A stretch of DNA of 64,000 nt from Austropuccinia psidii (lineage: Eukaryota > Basidiomycota > Pucciniomycetes > Pucciniales > Sphaerophragmiaceae), in contig JALGQZ010000015.1 of NCBI GenBank assembly GCA_023105745.1, positions 22,053,499 through 22,117,498 on the forward strand. The letters run 5' to 3'. Under the pieces are notes generated by a model. It worked only from the letters and a program-made list of their open reading frames with translations. It ran no database searches and had not been told where the DNA came from. The position numbers and the translations under genes were made by a program. Every line of letters starts with the position of its first letter. The first letter of the stretch is position 1. Of this stretch, positions 1 to 12,200 are shown piece by piece.

Positions 1-825
1 AAGGTCATGCTAGTATATGGTACACAGAGATGAAGTAAATCCATGGCAGAAGAAAGTGTCCATGGTGGAAGCTTCAGATTATCCAAAAGCACAGAAATGG
101 TAATTGGATATGGAAAAAGAAAATTTCATTTGGAAATGAAAAGTACTCTGTGGACAAAGATCCATATGGCTAGTGTCTTAGAAAGTCTAAAAGACTTGAA
201 GTCATTGATCCTCAAATGAATATTCAGATGAAGAACCACGAACTGCTGACACAAATGCCAGAGGAACTAAAGCATGCAGTAAAATGCAGATGCAACCATA
301 TTGGCACTCTAGATGACATTTCAAACAATTTACAAGATGTAAGGAAAAGAACAAATATAGGGAAATATTCCCCATATAAGAGCAGTGGTTTCTAAGAGAA
401 ACAACCTTTCAAAGTTGAGCTCAAAGACAGACCCAGAGAAAGGGTGGCAGAAGTGGCTCAGAAGGAATTTTGTTTTTCACAACTGTGGTTCAACAGACCA
501 TTATTCTAACAACTTTCAAAAGGAAAAGAAGAAATTCTATACCATTTAGAAAGTCCCAGAGGAGGAATTCTCAACAGAGGATTCTCAATCAGACTCTATG
601 GGTGATGCCATCAGAGAAAAACCTGATGATGACCAAGACCCAAGAGAAGAACTTCTAGTGGAATAACAAGAGGAAACACCACTGGAAATTCAGGACATAT
701 AGCTGGAAGCAGGCATGCCACAGGACACTGCAAATAGGAACCTGTGTAAACACACACAATATGCACAGACATTCCTAGTTACACCTACTAAATGAATCAA
801 ATACATACATGGGACAGCCACAAGG
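1..825 (+). pseudogene. Gypsy-A gag remnant
   Basis: No long open frame exists, but translated fragments follow the gag of Gypsy-1, including a run resembling its segment on loss of charged Cys-rich residues (KHAVKCRC, then a DDISNNLQDVRKRTNIGKYS-like stretch near 270-365). Stops and frameshifts are frequent. No zinc knuckle is recognisable. The region is dead gag sequence directly upstream of the protease remnant. Confidence 0.55.
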
Positions 826-2275
826 ATGACTGTTTGTATTTACAATGCTCAACACCCATTTATCATTGACAGTGGAGCACATTCCTCAATAGTGGCCAGA
901 AATTATCTGAATCACCACGTCCCAAAATGGGGAAAACAGCTCTTTCCAACCAAGGCAAAGAGCTTCAAAATTGCATCAGGGAAGATGAAATCCATTGGGA
1001 AAATTATCAAAGAGATAATTATAACCAATGGGAAAGTTAATATCAGACTTAACCCAGAGTTTTTTGTGCTTGAAGATGCCCACATCCAAGGGTTTTTACG
1101 GGGGACAGACTACCAGAGGATGTATGGAATTGATATTTACAATAGTAAAATCAGGCACATTACCATTGGGACAAACAAGGAAAAGAAACTTTCACTCGTC
1201 ATATATCAAATACCTACCCATGACCCTCTAGAAGAACTACTTAATAAATTCAGAGACAGTCAATTCAGCACTACCATGACCAGTAAACAGAAACTTAGTG
1301 TACTGAAAATACTGAGGAAAAATAGACCAGAATTTTCCATTGGTACAGAACCATGAGGCAAAATCAGAGACCATGATGTAGAATGATATCTGGATGTGAA
1401 AAGACCCTATCTCCCCATTCTGAGAAACATCCATACCCAAAAAGTCTGGAAAGTAGGAAAGAAATTGAGAAACACATCAATAAACTCCTAGACATGGATG
1501 TCATCAGGAAGATAGGACACAATGAAATAGTGGAAATAACAACTCCTGTCCTTATCATTTGGCATTATGGCAAATCTAGGTTGTGTGGGGCCTTAAGAGC
1601 TCTGAGTAAAGACACAAAAGCAGACAGATACCCTATACCTAGCATACCTCATGCCCTAGATAAACTGAAAAAATCCTAATATATAACCAAGATAGATTGT
1701 ATGAAATTTATTCACCAGAATGGAGTTAAAACAAACTCCATCAGATTACTCAGAATCATATTCCATATAGGCATATAAGAGTAAACCAGGATGCCATTTG
1801 AAATCAAAAATGCACCAGCCCACTTCCAGAGGATAATGGACACAATATTTCAAGCAGAAATCTACAAAGTCTGGATGGTATTATATATTTAAAACATCAT
1901 CATATACTCAGAGACATGGGAAGGCTATGTGCAGTATATAGGCAGAGTAATAAGTAAATGCACACCCATTAATATGAAAATTCCACTTAAAAAGGGAAAT
2001 TTTGGCCAACAGGAGTTACTGGCACTGGGACACAAAGCCTCAGGTCTTAGTCTTGCCATATACCAGAATAAAGTAGCAGCAGTACTGCAGAAGCTAATAC
2101 CAAGGAACATCAAAGAGATGCAATCCTTCCTTGGGTTTGCTAGCTACTACAGAAACCACATCAAACACTTTGCCCACATAACTAGTAGTCTATACAAGTT
2201 TTCTTCAAAAGATGTAGTTTTTAAATTACTAAGGAAAGAAGGGATGCATATGAGAGGATCAAACATGAACTCACA
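826..2275 (+). pseudogene. Gypsy-A protease and N-terminal reverse transcriptase remnant
   Basis: The frame at 826-1356 shows a retropepsin-like active site (FIIDSGAHSSIV) and the FLRGTDYQRMYGIDIYNSK stretch that is [19 protein letters not shown] in Gypsy-1. The frame at 1383-1679 continues into RT with ITTPVLIIWHYGKSRLCGAL and DRYPIPSIP. The fingers/palm part follows with several stops. The catalytic box near 1880-1905 reads YI-stop-NI where YIDD is expected, so the RT is inactive. The frame at 1929-2275 carries the connection region (FLGFASYYRNHIKHFA). The coding trace breaks exactly at the TSD of the solo LTR at 2276 and resumes at 3720. Confidence 0.75.
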
Positions 2276-3714
2276 TGTCAGCCTGTGACTCAAACCCAGA
2301 GCACAAGCATGACAGCCAAAATACCATAAACCAATGGTATAGCCAAGATACCACCGAAAAATGGAGCTGAGCCAAATCAGCTCAGAAGGTATCAAAAGAA
2401 AGAGGAAACTCAACCCTTTCTGAAAATATAAGTCCCATCACCATAGGACAAAGAATAACAAAGTTATTCCTGCTCAAAGTTATTGCTGAGTATAAACCTT
2501 AATTTTCACCTCTTATCTAAAATCCAGAAGGAGAGACTTAACCCCATCAAATGGGTACTCAAAATGAAGCTCTAAGCCAGGGCTATCCAATGGTACTAGC
2601 CAAAATGAGCTAGCACGAGAACTACTTGAGTTATGGCCCAATTCAGGCCAAATAAGGGTGAACAAAACATTCACCTCCCATCTACTGTTGCAGTTTTAAC
2701 GTGAGATACCTAAAGTGGGGTCTTTTTGGAAAGAGAACAATAAGGGCTATCTGATGGTGCCATCCGTTTCCCCATAGCTCAACTAGAACAAAAGCTATGG
2801 GGCAAATAAGCTCAATACAGCTTTTTGCCTAAACCATGCAAATGTACAAAAATCTTGAACATGGGATAACTTTGCCATATTTAATGATACCCATATCAAA
2901 TGAGGTATCATTGTGCATAGTACATACTGGGATGTACACTGAAACAATATTGAGGTTGATATCTCAAGAATTGACAAAGGTATGGCTGTTTTAAGGTCAG
3001 ATTCCCACCTGCTGTCATATACAGCCTTATCATGGCATAATGTCCCATAATCAAGAATATGAGGTGTCAAATAGATAAAGAAGCTTGTTTTTACTTCAAT
3101 ACCTCATATGTCAGTCAATACTGGGGTCTCATACAGTTTCTGTACATATTTCTACGTGTCATACACGTCAGAATCAGGCTGTGAGGTCCCCAGATGAAAA
3201 CTTTCACCCTGTATTGGTGAAAACTGCCCAGATGTGGCTTCAAAACCACATCTGAGCCCAATAAAGGCTAATACAGGTATTTGAAAACCACAAGCTTGTC
3301 TTAAAGAGTGAAAAAATCTTCACTTCATCTACATGGAAAGGTCTAGTACCCTTTCCACCCCATTTCAGGATAAAAAGGTGGCTTTTCACAGCCAGAATTG
3401 CTTTCCTCATCCTGCTCTTGAATTGCTACGTAGTACAACTGTCAAAAACAGCTATACTCATGGAAAACAATCAGGTATACTTCTAATTTAGAAGTATTGT
3501 AGTCTTTATTATTGTAATCCAACATGTAAAGCTGCACCCAGGGCTTTCAACAGCTCTCACCACCACTATTGCAAAATAGTAAAGCCCTTTTATTTCATTT
3601 ATAAACCCTTATAATCAATAAATACCTTTATTTTATCACTTTATTTCTGTGTCACAGTCAAAGTTAAAGTTGTAACTAGCCTAATTACTGCTTCTACATA
3701 GACTCAACCTGACA
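2276..3714 (+). repeat. Solo LTR of the Gypsy-A family, plus orientation, TSD TCACA
   Basis: This 1,439-bp LTR begins TGTCAGCC and ends CTGACA, so it has short inverted ends. It is flanked by a perfect 5-bp duplication TCACA (2271-2275 and 3715-3719). It inserted between the RT connection and RNase H parts of Gypsy-A: the protein trace ...ERIKHELT on the left continues as NAPVLILPDFEPPFKL on the right. The LTR matches 5561-6999 in reverse orientation. It represents a full insertion that lost its body by LTR-LTR recombination. The frame at 2795-3070 on the minus strand is LTR sequence and not taken as a gene. Confidence 0.92.
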
Positions 3715-3719
3715 TCACA

Positions 3720-5560
3720 AATGCACCTGTGCTCATCTTACCTGACTTTGAACCACCATTCAAGTTATACATAGATGCAGCATGTAGCCAAGGCTTAGGA
3801 GCAGTCCTTCACCAGAGAAAAATTGTAGTTGTGAACCAAGAGAGGGAGTAATATGCTACATCTCTATGAAAATGAAAGATTCAGAAGCCAGGTATGAGGC
3901 CAACCAGACCAAATACCTATGCTTATTCTGGGATCTAGAGAAACTCAACTATTATTTGGAGGGTTCAGTCTTTGAAGTCTACACAGACTGCACAGCTTTG
4001 GAGTCTTCATTGAATATGAAGACTACCAACAGACACATGTTGAGGTGGCAAATAGCCATTCAAGAGTATAAAGGCAATATGAACATCATATACAAGGAGG
4101 GTAAAAGCTACACCAATGCAGATGGCCACTGATAATGTCAAATGCAACCAAGCTTATGACCCTAAAGTAGAATAAAATATTTGTATCCACTTCATGGAAA
4201 TAGATAGGAGGAAGAATTTCAGATTTTCTGAATGGCACCAGGAAGTGGTACCCCAAAGAGTGGAGACACTGATTCAAAAGGAACAGAAATGCCCATATTG
4301 GAAATAAGTTCCCAGAATTGATTAATTAGCTCTTCAGTGCCTTAATGAAGACCTATTCCAAAGATAAGCAGTGTGGAATACTGTTGCAACTCCTTTAACA
4401 GAAATACAGGAGCCCAGAACTGGAAGCCCAGCTAGAAGGACCCTGGTTGAGGGATTTAAAGGACAGAAATTTTTCCCTTATAGATGGCCTGCTCTATCAT
4501 AGAGAAAAGCACACAAGTGCACTAACAGTGATAGACAGACACCATATATACCCGATCCTACAGGAATGTCATGACTTCCCCTATATGGGACATATGAGTA
4601 AAGACAGGACCAAGGAGAGGGTGGCAAGCCCAGCTTGGTGGCCCAAATGGGAACAAGAGTTGAGTGAATATATCAACACTTGTGAAAGATTCCAGAAGGC
4701 AAATAGAAAACATGGGAAGAAGTATGGGCTACTTCAACACATAGAAGAACCCAAACACCCATGGGAAACAATCAACATGGACTGAATTAAAGGACTTGTC
4801 CCAGGAGGCAAAGAGGCCTTTGACGCTTGCCTGATCATAGTTGATAGGTTCAGCAAGAGTATGAGGTGCCTACCATTTTTGAAGGAGGCCACAGCAACGG
4901 ATACTGCCTTGTTATTTTGGAATAACATAATATCAACCTGTGGAATCCCTAGAATTATCATTAGTGATAGGGACCCAAAATTCACATCAGAATTTTAGAC
5001 CAACTTATATGACATGGTTGGTACTAAACTTGGATTCTCCACAGCTTACCACCCACAGACAGATGGTTTAGCTGAAATGATGATACAAAAAATGGAGGGA
5101 ATCATCAGGAGATTCTGTGCAGATGGCATGAAGTACAAATACCATGAAGGATACACCCATTACTGGGTTGTCCTTCTAGCAGAAGTCCAGCTGACTTAAA
5201 AAAAGCCAGAACTCCACCACAGGGAAATCACCCTCACTGGTAAAAAAGGGTTGAAACCCCCACTGCCTGTAGATTACCTGAAGAAGAATCTTGTGACAAT
5301 CCACCCAACAGCCAAAGACTTCCATGATATGTGGAAGAGGGCTTGTAATACAGCTGCTTAGGGTATAGCTGAGGCAAAAGAATACAACAAACAGAGGTGG
5401 GACAAATCTCACATGGAACCTGACTTTAAAGAAGGGGACCAGGTGTTGGTTTCCACACTCAACTTCAACAATCTTGAGGGACCTAAAAAGATGAGAGACT
5501 CATTTGAGGGGGCCTTTACTATCATTAAGCTGATAGGTAAAAATGCAGTGAAATTCAAAC
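3720..5560 (+). pseudogene. Gypsy-A RNase H and integrase remnant
   Basis: RNase H is recognisable from 3720 (FKLYIDAA with the first catalytic Asp; LEKLNYYLEGSVFEVYTDCT around 3930-4000; [23 protein letters not shown] at 4110-4131). Integrase follows: the HHCC-type zinc region at 4500-4700 (ECHDFPYMGHMSKDRTKERV ... CERFQKAN), then the core at 4770-5110 with [11 protein letters not shown] and [14 protein letters not shown]. Stops interrupt at about 4784, 4997, 5197 and 5358. The C-terminal region breaks off at the TSD of the inverted solo LTR (5561). Confidence 0.8.
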
Positions 5561-6999
5561 TGTCAGGCTGAGTCTATATTGAAGTGGTAATAAAAGTATT
5601 TACAACTATAATTATTACTGTGGCACGTAGAAAAATTGATTTAAAATAATGGTTTTGGAAGTTTAAGATGATTTATAAGATAATTAAGGGGTTCTGCTAT
5701 TGGATTATAGTGGTGGTGAGCGCTACTGAGAACCCAGGGTGCAATCTTACCAGTTGGGTTACTATAAAAAGAGTTCAAATAATTAAAATATATAATTATA
5801 CCTGTTTATTACCCAAGGGTAAAACTGTTTTGGACAGTTTACTACGTAGGGTATTCAAGAGCAGGATGAGGAGATGATTTTGGCTGTGGAAAGCCCTCCT
5901 TTTATCCTGAAATTGGAGTGGAAAGGCTGCTAGACCTTTCCACATAGAGGAAGTGAAGATTTTTCACTCTCCAGGACAGGCTTGTGGTTTGCAAACAGCC
6001 CGTATACCCTGTATTGGGCTCAGGTGTGGTTTTGAAACCACATCTGGGCGGTTTTCACCAATACAGGGTGAAAGTTTTCATCTGGGGACCTCACAGCCTG
6101 ATTCTGACGTGTATGACGCGTAGAATGCTGTAAAGAAACTCTATGGGACCCCAGTATTGACTGACATATGAGGTATTGAAGTAAAAACATGCTTCTTCGT
6201 CTATTTGACACCTCATATTCATGATTATGGGATATTATCCCATGGTAAGGCTGTATATGACAGCAGGTGGGATTTTGACCTTAAAACAGCCATAGCTTTG
6301 TCAATTCTTGAGATATCAACCTCACAATTGGTTCAGTGTGTAGTCCTGTATGTGCTCTACACAATGGTACCCCATTTGATATGGGTATCATTAAATATGG
6401 CAAAGTTATCCCATGTACAAGATTTTTGTACATTTGCATGTTTTAGGCAAAAAGCTGTATTGAGCTTGTTTGCCCCATAAATTTTGTTCTAGTTGAGCTA
6501 TGGGGAAATGGATGGCACCATCAGATAGCCCTGATTGTGCTCCTTCCAAAAATACCCCACTTTAGATATCTCACGTTAAAACTGTAACAGTAGATGGGAG
6601 GTGAATGTTTTGTTCACCCTTATTTGGCCTGAAATTGACCATAACTCCAGTAATATTGGTGCTAGCTCAGTTTGGCTGGTACCATTGGATAGCCCTGGCT
6701 TAGAGCTTCATTTTGAATACCCATTTGATGGGGTTAATCCTCTCCTTCTAGATTTTAGATGAGAGGTGAAAATTAAGGTTTATGCTCAGCAATAACTTTG
6801 AGCAGGAATAAATTTGTTATTCCTTGTCCTATGGTGATGGGACTTATATTTTCAGGAAGAGGTGAGTTTCCTCTTTCTTTTCATACCTTTTGAGCTGATT
6901 TGACTCAGCTCCATGTTTTGGTGGTACCTTGGCTATACCATTGGTTTATGGTATTTTGGCTGTCATGCTTGTGCTCTGGTTTTGAGTCACAGGCTGACA
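5561..6999 (-). repeat. Solo LTR of the Gypsy-A family, minus orientation, TSD CAAAC
   Basis: The plus strand reads TGTCAGGCTGAGTC...GGCTGACA, the reverse complement of the LTR at 2276-3714, and the length is identical (1,439 bp). A perfect 5-bp duplication CAAAC flanks it (5556-5560 and 7000-7004). It inserted into the integrase C-terminal part of Gypsy-A, whose reading trace resumes at 7005. Confidence 0.92.
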
Positions 7000-7004
7000 C
7001 AAAC

Positions 7005-7361
7005 TTACAGAGGAATTTCATTGGAAACACCCAATATTTCCAGTGAATTTGGTTAAGCCATACTTCCAAACAGAGGAGGATATGTTCCCCTCCTGGAAGC
7101 AAAATCCCACTTCAACAGAAAGAGTGGAAGTGGAAGACTCCCCTGGCCCTGTGATGAAAATAATCAAGGTCAGGAAGATCAGACTGAATGGTAAAGACCA
7201 AAGGCAATAATTGGTCAGATTTAAAATCCAGACAGCAGATAAAAAACAAATTGAGGGCAGATGATGCCATACCAGATGGGAACCTTCATCCAAGGAGATT
7301 AAGGGCCTCTAGGAGGATTGAACAGTATCATCAATGATGAGCCTTCATTAGAGGTAGGGTA
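7005..7361 (+). pseudogene. Gypsy-A integrase C-terminal tail and polypurine tract
   Basis: The translation continues the integrase tail (HPIFPVNLVKPYFQTEED, then PGPVMKIIKVRKIRLNG) in the same order as the Gypsy-1 pol C-terminus ([18 protein letters not shown]). The chromodomain-like end is broken by stops. The region ends in a purine-rich tract at about 7350-7361 directly before the 3' LTR. Confidence 0.7.
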
Positions 7362-7586
7362 TGTCAGCCTATAACTTGAAACCAGAGCACAAGCATGACA
7401 GCCAAAGACCATAAACCAATGGTAAAGCCAAGATGCAACCAAAACATGGATATGAGCCAAAAAAGCTCAAAAGGTATCAAAAGAAAGAAGAATTCCACCA
7501 ATTTCCCAATATACAAGTCCCATAATCACAGGAAAAGGAATAACACAGTTATTCCTGCTCAAAGTTTTTGCTAAGCATAGACCTTA
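7362..7586 (+). repeat. Gypsy-A 3' LTR, left part
   Basis: Begins TGTCAGCCTATAACTTGAAACC, close to the solo LTR start at 2276. It is cut after 225 bp by Gypsy-2 and continues at 26132. The two parts together (225 + 1218 bp) give the length expected for this LTR family. Confidence 0.85.
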
Positions 7587-9123
7587 TGTCACAGCCATGG
7601 AAATTCACCCTCTTGGACCTCAATATGGCATATCCATTCCATATCCAATATATGGAAATTTGGCCATATCCATAATCATTGGCCAAATTGGCCATTGTCA
7701 TATCTTATGGCTTTAATGGTCATTTTATCATCTGGGCCAACCTGGCCCCTTCACCATCATCAAGCCATTTGAGGCTGTCTCTGTGCTTTTGGGCATCTTG
7801 GGTATTTTCCATACAACAGGAAAAATGCAGCCCAAAAGCCTGTATTTGGCTCTTTAACCTTTAAATACAGTTTGTGCACTTTTTGTGCATTTTTCTCATT
7901 TTGCGCATTTGGCTGTATTTATCCATTTAGGCCATATTTATCATGTATTATGTGAAATATGCCCTAAAGGGGTGATATGGCCTTTTGGGGCTTAAATTCC
8001 AGTTTTGTGAATTTTTTGCACAATTTGCGCAAATACAGTTTTGGAGCTGTATTAGCTGTATTTGGCCCAAAACCCAAAAATGGTCAAATACCCCAAAAAC
8101 CACTTTGTCACTTCTGAAGCTTCCAAAACACAAATTTCATTCATATCCTCCTGGCATCATTCCAAAAGACCTTTGGCCCATTTCAACCTTCAATGACCAA
8201 AAGTGCCATATATGGTGTTATACACCATTATGCAACTTTTCTCAGTAGCAATCCAAGGGTGGCAATTTCAAATGGTTATTTCAACTTTACAAAAAGGTCA
8301 TCAAGGCACACCTTCCAGAGGATTCATCAAGGCGCAAGGGAAAGTGTCATAATCTCAAATAGCAATGACGCCATCAAGCAATCAATGGTTATTTGCACTC
8401 ACAGTATTCCTCCAAGGGAATACTGGCTGTTCATTCTCAAGGGATATTCAAGAGGCAGTTCCAAAACAATGTGTCAAGGGTCAATTCTCCACCAATCCAC
8501 CTTGGCAACCCAATTCATTCAGTACAGTCTTAATTCATCAAGACCTGTATTTTCAATCATACATCATGGGAAAATCATTCAACACAGTTCATTTCCCAAT
8601 CTGGCAAGGTATACACTCCATCAGAAAATAAATACAGCTTCCAGTATTCAATACAGGACCACTGCTAGCCTGAAGGAGTCAAGCTCTCAACTTTTCACAT
8701 ATACCAGCCTCCTTTAACCCTGGGGGTGTTTCCCCCAGTTAATTAATACATTTTGATTTTATTTTATCTTTGTTTGTCTTACCATTTTTGTTAAGTGAAT
8801 ACTGATATTATCAAGTCAGTCATTTAGCACCTTTTCTCTTTTCTTTCTTTGCCTGTCAATGGATGTTTGGTCGTCATATCCTTACTAATTCTATTGTTCA
8901 TTTTGGAAGGTTGAAACAGTGATTAAGGACTTACTTGGTTGCCTCTTTGGCCATTTGGCTTCTCATTTCTCTTATTGCATCTCATCTTTGTACTTGCATC
9001 CTTCTTAGAGAAATTCAATTCTTTATTTTTATTTTCTTTATTTCTTTGGAGTCTTCCAAGTGAGTTCCCTGATTGCTGAGTGCCAGGCCACTCTTGTTTT
9101 TCCTTCCAAGAGCCCCTGTGACA
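7587..9123 (+). repeat. Gypsy-2 5' LTR
   Basis: 1,537-bp LTR starting TGTCACAGCC and ending CCCTGTGACA, with 8-bp inverted ends. The same sequence with small differences occurs at 24616-26131. The small open frames inside (7985-8248, 8193-8717, 8365-8631) are repeated LTR sequence and not supported as genes. No canonical tRNA-primer site (TGG...) is visible right after it. Confidence 0.92.
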
Positions 9124-10106
9124 TTATATTAATTAATTCATAATTTCTTTGAATTCTGTTCATTCTTTCTTTATAATTTCATCCACTCATTTCAGTGAAA
9201 ATATGACTCTTTAATGCTTGTGAGCCTTATGATTCATCATCACCTCTCAATTTTGTCTCATTCATTCTTCATTCTGAAAATTGAAAGGTGACCCCAATTT
9301 TATCTTTTTTTTCAAATCATCATGTTTAATTCATTCATAATTCAGGCATCATCTTAATTTTCATTTGATTTTCCAATTTTTCATCAATTTATTCAGACAA
9401 ATTCTTCACATAGGGATTCATATTTGATTCATTCTTCAAGAGTTTATATTTTTAAAGGAGAACTCACTTGATTTTGCTTTGATTGATTGATTTGACATAA
9501 ATTGATATTTACCTCAAGAAAATTGATTTACCTGAAGATATCATTAAGCTCTTCACCTTATTTGGGGACCCAAATGAAGTCAGAAAAGCTGAAGCAGAAT
9601 TGCATTCTTTAAGAATGAAAGAAGGTGGGCATGTATCTTTATACATTGCTGATTTCAGAAGCTTGTCTCAAGAATTGGAGATTGGGGTGAAAGGGCTCTT
9701 ATCCATAATTCCAGCAAGGGATTGCCATCCAGGATTTTGGATCAATTGGCCTCCCATCCTTCAAGAGTTGACTCTCTTCAAGACTTAAGGATATTATCCT
9801 GGATCTTGATACCAGGTACCATGAGAGGCAAAAGGAAAATATTCATCATCAAGAGAAGATTCTTCTTTATTGAATAAAGATTTCAAGTTCATGAATTCTG
9901 AAAAAGAAAGAAGAATCAAGGAGGGTCATTGTACCTATTGTAGTGGGAAGCATAGTCTTGAGTCCTGTTTCAAAAGGCCTCAAAACAAGCTTACGCAACA
10001 ATCAGGAAAATATCCCAGCCAGGGGAAAGCCTGAGTGAAGATCATGTTGTGTTCAATGGTCTTCACTGGTTTCCATACAGAGAACAATTCTGCATTCTGA
10101 ATACTG
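9124..10106 (+). pseudogene. Gypsy-2 leader and gag remnant with zinc knuckle-like motif
   Basis: 9124-9480 is AT-rich leader without a recognisable gene. From about 9540 a gag-like trace appears (LFTLFGDPNEVRKAEAELHS, then GGHVSLYIADFRSLSQELE at 9627-9690), typical of capsid sequence of fungal Gypsy elements. The trace changes frame several times. Near 9930-9975 a CCHC-like motif is visible (CTYC, His, then Cys: C-x2-C-x3-H-x4-C, one residue shorter than the classical knuckle). It lies directly upstream of the protease. Not functional as it stands. Confidence 0.65.
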
Positions 10107-10496
10107 GTGTCAAAAATTCTCTTAAATTTTTTGTTTTTTCTTCTCTTTGATATCTTTTACATTTTTCTCATTGATTCTGGTGCTACCAGCTCATTTATTG
10201 CAAAGCAGTTAATTCACAAGTATTATTTGACCATTTCAGAACTCCCAGAAAAGATTCCCCTTATTTTTCTTGACTCCTCAGAGTCTGCTTCTCTATTTGC
10301 TACTCACCATACTAGATATATGGTTGAGCTCCCTTCTTTCCCAAGCTTTGAATGGGACTTTTCAGTCATTGATACTCCAAAGGGAGAAGATCTCATATTG
10401 GGCTTTGACTATCTCAATCATTTTAATCCATTTATTGATTGGAGGCAAGGGCTGATCACCTTTAATGCTGAACATAAGGACTATCATGATCCTTAA
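10107..10496 (+). pseudogene. Gypsy-2 retropepsin-like protease domain
   Basis: Open frame of about 129 codons. The active site FLIDSGATSSFI (DSG) is intact and is followed by a flap region and the DLILGFDYLNHF motif typical of Gypsy proteases, where the enzyme would cleave the Gag-Pol polyprotein. It is cut off from RT by a stop at 10494-10496, and 10497-10700 reads only in broken frames, so it is a domain fragment of a dead polyprotein and not a separate gene. Confidence 0.8.
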
Positions 10497-10703
10497 AAAT
10501 CTTTCAGTAATGACTTTTCTTCTGCCAAATCATGTGCAGCTCTGGCTGGTCATTCTAGAACACCATCATTTCCATCTTCTGTCCATATTCCTTCCCTTAA
10601 TTCACATCAGTCATTACTAACATCTAGATATGAAGTCTTCAAAGAGATTCAAGACTTTTTAGAAGATAATTCTGTATCTTCACTCCATCTGTTATTTGGG
10701 AAT

Positions 10704-12200
10704 ATGGACCTTCCTCCTTCATCTTATCATGACTCCCTGGAGGAGTTGTGGGATGAAGAGGAAGAACCAGAAGAGATAGAAACCGTGATGAAGGTTGTTC
10801 CTTCTGTTTATCACCAGTACTTGGATGTATTCTCCAAGGTGAAAGCAGAGCAACATCCTCCTCACCGCCCCTCTAATCATCATATTGAGCTGGAGGGGCT
10901 CTACCTCCAGTTGGGGTGATGTACTCTTTATCAAACCAAGAGTCAGATAAACTCAGGGCCTAAATTTCAGAGAGTGTAGAGAAAGGTTTCATCTGGCCAA
11001 GCTCCTCTTCAACAGGAGAAACTGTCCTCCTTGTTAAAAAGAGATATGGTGGCCTCTGTTTGTGTGTTAATTACCGCAAACTCAATGCTGTTACTAGGAA
11101 GAAAAAGTATCCTGTTCCTCCTATGAATCATCTGCTTAATGTTTTCAAGGGTTCTTCTATCTTCTTCAATATTGATTTTCTTGGTGCATATAACCTGCTC
11201 AGAATCAAGGAAGGTGATGAACATTTGACATGTTTTAGAAATAAATATGGCAGCTATGAGTATTCGCTTATGACATTTGGGCTCACCAATGCTCCTGCCT
11301 CTTTCCAACACCTTGTCAATGATATTTTTTATAGTCTTCTTGATATTTATGTTGTGGTTTATTTGGATGAAATTCTGGTCTTTTCCAAATCTGAAGAATA
11401 ACATGTCACTGATGTGTCCACTGTTCCTTCCGGACTCAGAGCCAATAACCTCTTTGCTAAGGCCTCCAAGTGCCTGTTTCATGTTTCTAGTGTGGAGTAT
11501 TTGGGTTATGTTGTTTCTTCTGAATGCCTCAAGATGGACCAAGGAAAAGTACAGCAAATTCTCAATTGGCCACCTCCATGAAACCTCAAGGCTCTTCAAT
11601 CATATCTTGGCTTTGCCAATTTTTACCGCCGTTTCATTAAGAATTATTCAAAGAAGATTAGTTCACTCACAAGTTTCCTCAAGAAACAATCCCGTTTTCC
11701 CCTCAATGAGGAAGCTCTTAGACAGTTTCATCAACTCAAAGAGGCATTCACCATTGCTTGAATCCTTTCTCACTTTGATCCTTCTCTACCCACCATTGTA
11801 GAGACTGATGCATCAGATTATGCCTTGGGTGCTGTACTGAGTCAGATTTCTGACTCAGTAAAACCTCCCATTGCATTTGATAGCCGCAAGCTTCTGCCAG
11901 CTGAGCTCAATTATGATATTCATGACAAGGAACTCCTTGGCATAGTCTGGGCTCTCAAGTGCTGTAGAGCTTTTCTCCTTTTTCTTTCTTCCTCTTTTGA
12001 AGTTCTCACCAATCATTCAACACTTCAATCTTTTATTTCATCCAAGATTCTCACTCACTGTCAAGTGCGCTGGGCTTAATTTCTCTCTGAATTCCATTTT
12101 TCTATCACCTAGTGCCCTGGCCGCTTGGCTACCCTTCCAGAAGCACTGTCACATCGGGAAAACCTTTACCCAGAGAGGGGGGAAGATTTCATCAGCAAGA
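10704..12200 (+). pseudogene. Gypsy-2 reverse transcriptase and RNase H, frame-broken
   Basis: The trace begins with VPSVYHQYLDVFSKVKAEQ (10794-10850), passes a frameshift near 10905, and continues at 11060-11401 with CVNYRKLNAV, FFNIDFLGAYNLLRIKEGDE (first catalytic Asp region) and the palm box VYLDEILVFSKSEE. The second Asp of the canonical YLDD is Glu. After a stop at 11399 the thumb/connection (FLGFANFYRRFIKNY) follows. RNase H is readable at 11800-12100 (ETDASDYALGAVLSQ, LNYDIHDKELLGIVWALK). These motifs identify chromoviral pol, but at least four frame breaks make it inactive. Confidence 0.82.

Noticed and set aside
2276..6999. One large foldback DNA transposon made of the two inverted 1,439-bp arms
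   Set aside because: Each arm has its own different 5-bp TSD and LTR-type TG...CA ends, and Gypsy-A coding sequence runs continuously between and beyond them.
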